In this document: one piece after another, positions 1-5,273 of the stretch
Layout of the letters: the number at the start of each line of letters is the position of its first letter
How positions within the stretch are numbered: the stretch's first letter is position 1
Assembly (NCBI GenBank): GCA_030625445.1
Contig: DAOUQU010000024.1
Span: forward strand, 1 to 11,508
DNA length: 11,508 bases
Source: Gammaproteobacteria bacterium
GTDB lineage: Bacteria; Pseudomonadota; Gammaproteobacteria; Chromatiales; Chromatiaceae
Direction: 5' to 3'
Position numbers and translations under genes: made by a program
The notes under the pieces: generated by a model
Seen by the model: the letters and a program-made list of their open reading frames with translations, nothing else
Database searches by the model: none
What the model was told of the DNA's origin: nothing

Positions 1-44
1 GCATCTTTGAGGCTGGTTTCGGTTTTTGAACCTTTGAGTGACAT
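1..44 (-). CDS. Rubrerythrin, N-terminal fragment (cut by window edge)
   Basis: Fourteen complete codons are visible, reading MSLKGSKTETSLKD and running off the left edge. This opening closely matches the start of classical rubrerythrins (M-S-L-K-G-[ST]-K-T-E-x-x-L), which precedes the first ferritin-like helix. Rubrerythrins are cytoplasmic di-iron peroxidases that reduce hydrogen peroxide in anaerobes and microaerophiles. The ATG is supported by a strong Shine-Dalgarno, TGGAGGA, seven bases upstream. The catalytic Glu/His ligands and the C-terminal rubredoxin domain lie outside the window, so the call rests on the N-terminus only. It is transcribed in the same direction as the sulfur-globule-like gene but separated from it by a strong terminator, so it probably has its own promoter. 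Confidence 0.72.
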   Translation of the reverse strand, partial: MSLKGSKTETSLKD

Positions 45-71
45 ATGATTTCCTCCATTAAAGGGTAGATA

Positions 72-126
72 CATCCAGTAAAAGTCTGGATGCAACAGAG
101 TCTAATCGAGGAATCACAAATAGCAA
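72..126 (-). promoter_or_regulatory. Candidate promoter and palindromic operator of the rubrerythrin gene
   Basis: On the minus strand a weak sigma70-like pair is visible: TTGCTA (126-121) and TAGACT (104-99) with a 16-base spacer. Just downstream is a perfect 7-base inverted repeat, CATCCAG-N7-CTGGATG (72-92), which would fall around the predicted start of transcription, 14 bases before the Shine-Dalgarno. It could be a repressor operator or a 5' UTR hairpin. Both promoter elements match only 4 of 6 consensus bases, so this is tentative. Confidence 0.35.
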
Positions 127-283
127 AGTTAATTGTTACAACTGCATCAATAGCAGCTCGCTATTAGCCAGCATCAGAGGCCGGAATAATCGTTCTGGGA
201 ATGGTCTGATAACATCGAAGCAGAGAGTGCTCCATCTATCAGTTTAAAAAAGGGGGGATATAAAAAAGGGGATATATATGTGG
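127..283. other. Gene-free stretch between rubrerythrin and the sulfur-globule-like gene
   Basis: No reading frame here is convincing. It contains a short inverted repeat AATAGC-N5-GCTATT (149-165) and two imperfect tandem purine blocks of A6-G(4-6)-ATAT type (246-276). On the minus strand those blocks lie just beyond the terminator of the sulfur-globule-like gene and read as C/T tracts. Nothing else is recognisable. Confidence 0.5.
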
Positions 284-314
284 AAAAATCAGCCCGGAAC
301 GATTCCGGGCTGAT
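284..314 (-). terminator. Rho-independent terminator of the sulfur-globule-like gene
   Basis: A perfect 12-base-pair stem (288-299 paired with 303-314, GC-rich core GCCCGG/CCGGGC) with a 3-base loop is followed on the minus strand by a T5 run. It lies 38 bases past the stop codon of the gene at 353-790 and fits an intrinsic terminator well. A second hairpin lies immediately upstream in the transcript. Confidence 0.85.
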
Positions 315-318
315 CTTC

Positions 319-342
319 ACTGATCACCAATCGATGATCAGT
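319..342 (-). other. Second 3' UTR hairpin before the terminator
   Basis: This is a perfect inverted repeat, ACTGATCA-N8-TGATCAGT, between the stop codon (353) and the terminator hairpin (288-314). In the transcript it would form an 8-base-pair stem. The likely role is to protect the mRNA 3' end or support termination; this is inferred from position only. Confidence 0.5.
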
Positions 343-352
343 CAGAGCACAC

Positions 353-790
353 TTATCGTACTGGTAATGGCGCTAATGGCGCTAATGGAGCAGGCGCCGG
401 TGCTGCTTGAGGCGCTGCGTAGGGTGCAGGCGCCGGTGCATAACCACCGTAAGGAGCAGGACCATAGCCACCCATACCCATGGGAGGACCGTAAGGAGCA
501 GGACCATAGCCACCCATGCCCATGGGAGGACCGTAAGGACCACCATAACCACCGCCACCCCAGGGACCACCGCCGCCATAACGACCGCCGCCATAACGAT
601 AGTAGTCATCATCGTCGTCGTCGAAGAAGTCTTCCATCTCGTCCATCCAGTATCTTGGATCCCACTCATCATATTCGTCGTCCCAGCCACCACCCCATCT
701 GTCGTTATCATTACTCCAGAAGGCGGAGGCGCTGGATGCCGCAGCAACTGTGACTGCAGCAAATAGTGCTAGTGCAACATGTTTTTTCAT
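353..790 (-). CDS. Secreted Gly/Tyr/Pro/Asp-rich protein, sulfur globule protein-like
   Basis: The predicted product is 145 residues. A Sec signal peptide (MKKH, hydrophobic stretch 5-18) has a likely cleavage site after ASA at 21-23. The mature part starts FWSNDND and is aromatic and acidic (WDDEYDEWDPRYW at about 36-48, six consecutive Asp at 57-62). It then becomes Gly/Tyr-rich and holds two 14-residue tandem repeats, YGPPMGMGGYGPAP, at 86-113, and ends in an Ala/Pro tail. Exported low-complexity Gly/Tyr proteins of this size resemble sulfur globule envelope proteins (SgpA/B type) of sulfur oxidisers, which coat periplasmic sulfur deposits. That assignment is by composition and architecture, and another structural envelope protein is possible. 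Two adjacent ATGs exist (793 and 790); the second sits seven bases from GGAG and is preferred. The promoter carries an FNR-like site and the gene ends at a strong terminator, so it is probably monocistronic. Confidence 0.68.
   Translation of the reverse strand: MKKHVALALFAAVTVAAASSASAFWSNDNDRWGGGWDDEYDEWDPRYWMDEMEDFFDDDDDDYYRYGGGRYGGGGPWGGGGYGGPYGPPMGMGGYGPAPYGPPMGMGGYGPAPYGGYAPAPAPYAAPQAAPAPAPLAPLAPLPVR
449..532 (-). repeat. Two tandem copies of a 42-base coding repeat
   Basis: A 42-base unit occurs twice in direct tandem (449-490 and 491-532), almost identical in DNA, and the beginning of another copy follows. It encodes the 14-residue repeat of the sulfur-globule-like protein. The near-identity at silent sites suggests recent duplication. 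Confidence 0.85.
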
Positions 791-885
791 CATCGTTCTC
801 CCACGCAAAAAATTCAAGTTTGTTGAAACGTACTACTTAGTATATACCAGAATAGAGAATATCTATAGAAGTATTTCACCTATTA

Positions 886-926
886 ATTATATAGCATCTG
901 ATAACAATTACTTTGATTTAAATCAT
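886..926 (-). promoter_or_regulatory. Promoter of the sulfur-globule-like gene with FNR-like site
   Basis: On the minus strand a perfect -10 hexamer, TATAAT, lies at 891-886, predicting transcription from about 879. Upstream at 913-926 is TTGATTTAAATCAT, matching the FNR consensus TTGAT-N4-ATCAA at 9 of 10 fixed bases. Its centre is about 40.5 bases before the predicted start, the class II activator position (about -41.5). No good -35 hexamer is present, as expected for an activator-dependent promoter. A CRP/FNR paralogue could bind instead. The site lies in the intergenic region shared with the divergent exchanger gene at 1004. Confidence 0.6.
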
Positions 927-1003
927 AAAAGTTGCAACTTGTCTCTATGCACGTGATCTGAAACAATCACGCTCTGATTCGTACATTGCAGACAAAAGAT
1001 ACT

Positions 1004-1969
1004 ATGTGGATTGAAATTGCCGCCATCCTGGCCGGCCTGATGCTGCTGGTGGTTACGGCTGATCGCTTTGTTGCCGGCGCCGCCGCCCTGGCGCAAAATC
1101 TTGGCGTTTCGACGCTGGTGATTGGCCTGACCATTGTCGGCTTCGGCACCTCTGCTCCTGAAATTCTGGTCTCAGGCATGGCTGCTTTCAGTGGAAATGC
1201 CGGACTGGCGATTGGCAATGCCATTGGCTCCAACATCGCCAACATCGGCCTGATACTGGGAGTGACCGCTCTCATTGTTCCGCTGACAATAGCCTCGAAG
1301 ACCCTGCAGCGTGAATATCCAATTGTTGTTGGCGTCACCCTGCTCTCTTTTCTACTGGTTCTTGATGGAGAACTTGGATTCTACGACGGCTTGATCCTTC
1401 TGCTGCTGCTGTTTGTGGTGCTCTTCTACATGTGGAGAGTCGCCACCAGGGGCGCCGATGAAATTCTCGCGGCTGAGATCGAGGCTGAAATGCCTGATGA
1501 GATGCCGACAAACACAGCCGTCATGTGGCTGATCCTTGGCTTGACCGGCTTGTTGATTGCATCAAAAATGCTGGTATGGGGGGCAGTCGGCATTGCAGAA
1601 TGGCTTGGCGTCAGCAATCTCATTATCGGCTTGACCATCGTTGCACTGGGCACCAGCCTGCCCGAACTTGCCGCCAGTATCACCAGCGCACTGAAAAATG
1701 AGCCCGACCTGGCGATTGGCAACGTGCTTGGTTCCAATCTCTATAACCTGATGGCTGTTTTGTCGATTCCCGGCCTGGTTGCGCCCGGCCCCGTTGCAGC
1801 AGAGGTTCTCACCCGTGACATGCCGGTGATGGTGGCATTGACTCTGGCCATTGGCGGTCTTGCCTGGTCGCTGAAAGGAACGCACCGGATATCCCGTGTT
1901 GGCGGGATTCTGCTGCTGTTGGCGTATTTTGCTTACCAGGGCTGGATAATTACATCGGTGGTGCGTTAG
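1004..1969 (+). CDS. CaCA-family Ca2+/cation antiporter (YrbG-like)
   Basis: This 321-residue inner-membrane protein has the two alpha-repeats of the calcium/cation antiporter family. The first has GFGTSAPE at about 46-53 followed by GNAIGSNIANIG at 71-82. The second has ALGTSLPE at about 214-221 followed by GNVLGSNLYN at 239-248. The conserved Glu and Asn residues in these repeats bind the cation in known family members. About ten hydrophobic segments are visible, and the halves are joined by an acidic loop (about 150-168). Length and layout match the short bacterial exchangers of the YrbG type, which move Ca2+ or K+ against Na+ or H+; the ion cannot be read from sequence. An in-frame TTG at 986 would add six residues, but the ATG at 1004 directly precedes the first membrane segment and is preferred. 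No obvious terminator follows. Confidence 0.88.
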   Translation: MWIEIAAILAGLMLLVVTADRFVAGAAALAQNLGVSTLVIGLTIVGFGTSAPEILVSGMAAFSGNAGLAIGNAIGSNIANIGLILGVTALIVPLTIASKTLQREYPIVVGVTLLSFLLVLDGELGFYDGLILLLLLFVVLFYMWRVATRGADEILAAEIEAEMPDEMPTNTAVMWLILGLTGLLIASKMLVWGAVGIAEWLGVSNLIIGLTIVALGTSLPELAASITSALKNEPDLAIGNVLGSNLYNLMAVLSIPGLVAPGPVAAEVLTRDMPVMVALTLAIGGLAWSLKGTHRISRVGGILLLLAYFAYQGWIITSVVR

Positions 1970-2259
1970 CAAAGAGAAATACATACCAGAGAGAGTTTTA
2001 CACAATCATTATAAAGCCGCAGATATCAATAAAGTTTTTTTAATTACTATTTCAGAATCTTCTAATTTAGCATATCTCTTTGTTGAATCAGCAACTTATA
2101 AAATGCTAGAAAATGCATGGTTTCTTCTGTTGATGCGGTACATTGAGTGCTTCGACACCAGACATCAAAGGTTTTCCACAAAGTTATCCACAGCCTGTAA
2201 AGTTATTTAACGGCTCACATCATGCTGTCATCGAGGGGCGTTTCTGGTAGATTTCATCC
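1970..2259. promoter_or_regulatory. AT-rich intergenic region with DnaA-box-like 9-mers upstream of priA
   Basis: This 290-base gap holds no gene. Three 9-mers fit the relaxed DnaA box TTWTNCACA, all on the plus strand: TTTTACACA (1996-2004), TTTTCCACA (2172-2180) and TTATCCACA (2184-2192, the exact consensus). The last two start 12 bases apart. Between the first and second lies a strongly AT-rich tract (about 2025-2110). There are no GATC sites. It may be a DnaA-responsive priA control region; a replication origin is possible but unsupported by the neighbouring genes. Confidence 0.45.
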
Positions 2260-4461
2260 ATGAGCAATAGCGTGATTATCAAGGTTGCCGTCGCGGCGCC
2301 CCTGTTCAACCTGTTTGACTATCTCCCTGCAAACACAACTTCAGCGGCGCAATTGCTTCCCGGCTGCCGCGTACGGGTTCCTTTTGGCCGCGGCAAGCGG
2401 ACAGGCATGATTTGGGAGATTTGTGATCATGACGACACGACTCCACCCTCCCATCGACTCAAAGCCATCGCGGAGATCCTCGACACAACCCCGTTACTGG
2501 ATGAAAATGAGCGTCATTTTTTAAGCTGGTGCGCCGGCTATTATCACCATCCGATCGGCGAGGTGGTGAGTGCTGCGCTGCCAACACGTCTGAGGCAGCC
2601 AAAACATCCCGGCCCAACCCTTGAACAGGGATGGAGAGTGGCGGGTAACAGCATCTCGCTGCATGATTTCAGGAATGCGCCGGTTCAGCAGCGCATTCTC
2701 CAAATGCTGCTTGAATCGAAAGATGGCGTGGCGGACAGGCAACTCACAACGCTCGATGGAGATATCCGCCCTGCGCTCAAGCGACTGCAGCAAAAGGGGA
2801 TTATTGAGCGATGTGATATGGCGCCGATGCTGACTCGCTCCACTAGTGACAAAAGAGTGACCCTCTCGCTGGAGCAGCAACAGGCCGTTGATGCAATTCA
2901 TGCTGCAAGCGGGTTCAGCACCCTGCTGCTGGACGGTATTACCGGCTCGGGCAAGACGGAAGTCTATCTGCATGCGGCTGATGAGGCGATCTCCCGGGGT
3001 CATCAAGTCCTGGTGCTGGTTCCTGAAATTGCCCTGACGCCGCAACTGCTGCGCCGCTTTCAACGCGGAATCGACGGCGTTGTCGCAATCTCCCACTCGG
3101 CTCTCAGCAGTGGCGATAGAGAACGCACCTGGATGCAGGCGCAAAAGGGAGAGGCCGATCTCTTGATTGGAACCCGTTCAGCAATATTCACCCCCATGCC
3201 CAGGCTCGGCCTGATCATCATCGATGAAGAGCACGACATCTCTTTCAAACAGCAGGAGGGTTTCCGCTATTCGGCGCGTGATCTGGCAGTCATGAAAGCC
3301 AAGCAACGCAATATTCCGATAGTGCTCGGCTCGGCAACGCCGTCACTTGAAACCCTGCACAACTCTCTTAAGGAGCGCTATCAGTGGCTCAAGCTGCGTC
3401 AGCGTGCAGGCAAAGCAAAACCGCCACAGATCGGCCTGATCGATATCCGTGCGCAGCGATTGCGCGCCGGAATCTGTTCCGACCTGATCAAAGCCGTGCG
3501 CGAAGAGATCGACAAGGAGCACCAGGTGATCCTATTTCTCAATCGCCGCGGCTATGCGCCGCAGCTCACCTGCCACGCCTGCGGCTGGATTGCAGAGTGC
3601 CGGCATTGCGACGCGCGCATGACCTGGCATCAAAAGTTGCAGCGGTTATGGTGTCATCACTGCGGTTATCAGCATGCAAAACCGGAGAGATGCCCCGACT
3701 GCGGAGCCACGGAGAGCCTGATCTATCAGGGACAGGGAACAGAGCGCGTGGAGGAGTATCTCGGCGAGGTATTCTCCGACATCCCGGTCATCCGGATTGA
3801 CCGGGACTCCACCCGGCGCAAAGGCTCCCTGGAAAAGGCGCTGCATCGGGTCAATGACAGCGGTGCCTGCATTATGGTTGGCACACAGATGCTGGCGAAA
3901 GGACATGATTTTCCGCGCGTCACGCTTGTCGGCATTCTCAATGCTGACCAGGGATTACTGAATCCCGATTTCCGTTCGCCTGAGCGCACCGCACAACTGC
4001 TTCTTCAAGTATCCGGACGGGCAGGCCGGGCAGAAAAGCCCGGAAAGGTGTTGATTCAGACGCGTCACCCTCACAACCCCTTGTTGGAGACGCTGCTGCA
4101 CAAAGGCTATGAGGCTTTTTCCCGCGAAGAGTTGGAACAACGCCAACATGCCCAACTGCCGCCCTTTGCACACCAGGTTTTGATCCGCGCGGAGGGAACC
4201 GACTCGAAACAGGTTCAGCAGTTTCTGCAATTTGCCATCTCCCGCTCGCCGCAATTGCTCCCCCATATTGAATTATGGGGTCCAACGCCTGCGCTGATCG
4301 AGCGCAAGGCGGGTTATTATCGCTGGCATCTGCTGTTGCAAACAGGCAACAGGCGGGTGTTGCATCAACAACTCAAGGAGTGGTTGAAATGGCTGCGCCA
4401 ACAACCTCAGGCACGCCGTCTCAAATGGACAGTGGATGTTGACCCGGTTGAGATCTTATAA
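2260..4461 (+). CDS. priA: Primosomal protein N' (replication restart helicase PriA)
   Basis: PriA is a cytoplasmic 3'-5' superfamily 2 DNA helicase that recognises stalled forks and loads the primosome to restart replication. The 733-residue product matches the usual family length and shows all expected parts. The N-terminal 3'-DNA-binding domain is at about 5-105. The helicase has Walker A GSGKT (229-233), DEEH box (322-325) and GSATPSLET (357-365). Eight zinc-binding cysteines are seen at 438, 441, 447, 450, 465, 468, 478 and 481. C-terminal helicase motifs include GTQMLAKGHDFP (541-552), NADQGL and QVSGRAGR (583-590), followed by the C-terminal domain. All key residues are present. The ATG start fits the family N-terminus (VAVAAPLFNLFDYLP), though the Shine-Dalgarno is weak. 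The gene is convergent with the HIRAN gene 55 bases downstream. Confidence 0.97.
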   Translation: MSNSVIIKVAVAAPLFNLFDYLPANTTSAAQLLPGCRVRVPFGRGKRTGMIWEICDHDDTTPPSHRLKAIAEILDTTPLLDENERHFLSWCAGYYHHPIGEVVSAALPTRLRQPKHPGPTLEQGWRVAGNSISLHDFRNAPVQQRILQMLLESKDGVADRQLTTLDGDIRPALKRLQQKGIIERCDMAPMLTRSTSDKRVTLSLEQQQAVDAIHAASGFSTLLLDGITGSGKTEVYLHAADEAISRGHQVLVLVPEIALTPQLLRRFQRGIDGVVAISHSALSSGDRERTWMQAQKGEADLLIGTRSAIFTPMPRLGLIIIDEEHDISFKQQEGFRYSARDLAVMKAKQRNIPIVLGSATPSLETLHNSLKERYQWLKLRQRAGKAKPPQIGLIDIRAQRLRAGICSDLIKAVREEIDKEHQVILFLNRRGYAPQLTCHACGWIAECRHCDARMTWHQKLQRLWCHHCGYQHAKPERCPDCGATESLIYQGQGTERVEEYLGEVFSDIPVIRIDRDSTRRKGSLEKALHRVNDSGACIMVGTQMLAKGHDFPRVTLVGILNADQGLLNPDFRSPERTAQLLLQVSGRAGRAEKPGKVLIQTRHPHNPLLETLLHKGYEAFSREELEQRQHAQLPPFAHQVLIRAEGTDSKQVQQFLQFAISRSPQLLPHIELWGPTPALIERKAGYYRWHLLLQTGNRRVLHQQLKEWLKWLRQQPQARRLKWTVDVDPVEIL

Positions 4462-4462
4462 A

Positions 4463-4486
4463 GAAACTCTAATCGAATCGCTTCGC
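4463..4486 (+). repeat. Inverted partner copy of the 5061-5084 sequence
   Basis: This 24-base segment two bases after the priA stop matches the reverse complement of 5061-5084 at 21 of 24 positions, including 13 consecutive bases (CGAATCGCTTCGC). Together the two copies bracket the HIRAN gene. They may be ends of a small inserted module or copies of an interspersed repeat. Confidence 0.5.
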
Positions 4487-4516
4487 CTGTATGGGGGAAT
4501 GTCAGTGACGTATATT

Positions 4517-4900
4517 TCACCCCAAAGAAATACTGATACGGACCCTTCGCCACGGGTTGTTTTCGTCCAGCAGCCTGGTGATTTTTGCATTCAGCTTTTC
4601 GCCACGGTCGAGCATTTGAGCGATGGTGCTGTTCTCCCGGTGAGGAATGAAGCCCAGCTTGTCATTGCGAAAATAGACGGCAACGGCATCACTGTCATGG
4701 CCATTGAATGATTCACGCACCAGCGACAGCTTTTCACCTTCACGCAGAAATGGCCAGATGGCGTTGCCGCGATGGTATTGAAATCCGGCAACCGGCGACT
4801 CCTGAAGCAGAACGCTGCTCTGTCGGGCCAGCGTGTGGCGGCTCATCATGGCGGCGCCCATACCGCCGAAAAGAGTTTGAAAAAATATTCTGCGCTGCAT
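4517..4900 (-). CDS. Stand-alone HIRAN-domain protein with Tat-like signal
   Basis: The product is 127 residues. The N-terminus MQRRIFFQTLFGGMGAAMM has a twin-arginine motif (RRIFF) before a hydrophobic stretch and resembles a Tat signal peptide or anchor, with possible cleavage near residue 25. Residues about 35-112 match the HIRAN domain: SPVAGFQYHRG, then a Leu/Val-rich strand ending in VRE, then the NGHDSDAVAVYF and KLGFIPHREN signatures and an Ala-Gln-Met-Leu-Asp helix. In HLTF/Rad5 enzymes HIRAN binds single-stranded DNA 3' ends. Small bacterial HIRAN proteins have no settled function, and an exported location would not fit DNA binding. Start choice is firm: AGGAGA lies five bases before the ATG. 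The gene is convergent with priA and appears to be transcribed alone. Confidence 0.82.
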   Translation of the reverse strand: MQRRIFFQTLFGGMGAAMMSRHTLARQSSVLLQESPVAGFQYHRGNAIWPFLREGEKLSLVRESFNGHDSDAVAVYFRNDKLGFIPHRENSTIAQMLDRGEKLNAKITRLLDENNPWRRVRISISLG

Positions 4901-5039
4901 TGTGCTCTCCTGTTTTCGTCGATTGATTCTCTATTACGTAAACTCTGAATGAATCGAGGGGAAAGGGGTTCGGGGGAAGGGCAAATCAATGCCTGCTATA
5001 ACAAACTGAGAGTTAACCCGTCCCCCGTAGAAAAACTTG
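4901..5039. other. Upstream region of the HIRAN gene
   Basis: There is no gene here. It carries the HIRAN Shine-Dalgarno (4906-4911) and presumably its promoter, though no convincing -10/-35 pair is seen. An 18-base segment at 4939-4956 (TAAACTCTGAATGAATCG) matches part of the reverse complement of the 5061-5084 repeat at 15 of 18 positions. The rest is G-rich on the plus strand (4957-4981). Confidence 0.4.
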
Positions 5040-5088
5040 CAGGAAAGTTCTGAACGATAAGCGAAGCGATTCGTTCAGAATTTCCCTG
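5040..5088. repeat. 49-base inverted repeat (long hairpin)
   Basis: Arms of 18 bases (5040-5057 and 5071-5088) pair at 16 of 18 positions, with a perfect 10-base core TTCTGAACGA/TCGTTCAGAA and a 13-base loop. No T-run follows on either strand, so it is not a clear terminator. Its right half recurs in inverted form just after priA, suggesting an interspersed repeat. Confidence 0.65.
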
Positions 5089-5125
5089 GTTCTATTATCA
5101 GGGGAGTGGTAGCTCATTTGGTGAG

Positions 5126-5165
5126 CCAGGGGATGAAAGATTTCTCCCTGCGGTCGAAATGATAA
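5126..5165. repeat. Fragment resembling a common interspersed repeat
   Basis: The segment around GATTTCTCCCTGCGGTCGAA resembles a motif I recall as dispersed in many bacterial genomes (reverse complement TTCGACCGCAGGGAGAAATC). It directly precedes the palindromic element at 5176. Without a genome-wide search this remains a resemblance. Confidence 0.35.
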
Positions 5166-5175
5166 AGAAAAACAC

Positions 5176-5268
5176 ATGCGGTGCAATGCGCAAGCTTATT
5201 GTCACCCTACGGGCACGGTGCATTGATTCGAGTGTAGGGCGCAATAAGTGGAGTGCATTGCGCCGCAT
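5176..5268. repeat. 93-base MITE-like palindromic element
   Basis: Two imperfect inverted arms of about 35 bases (5176-5210 and 5234-5268) begin and end ATGCGG...CCGCAT. They share GCAATGC, TTATTG and CCCTAC blocks around a 23-base centre. The layout resembles non-coding palindromic repeats dispersed in gammaproteobacterial genomes. It ends five bases beyond the stop codon of the WYL gene and would form a strong hairpin in that gene's 3' UTR, so it may serve as its transcript end. Confidence 0.7.
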
Positions 5269-5273
5269 GGATG

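Noticed and set aside
280..766. Plus-strand and alternate minus-strand open frames across the sulfur-globule-like gene
   Set aside because: Low-complexity repeats keep all frames open. The products are His/Arg-, Thr- or Val-rich without signal or domain, while the chosen frame has a signal peptide, ribosome binding site and terminator.
1970..2259. Chromosomal origin oriC
   Set aside because: DnaA-like boxes are present, but there is no dnaA, gidA/mnmG or rpmH nearby and no GATC cluster, so it is kept only as a hypothesis.
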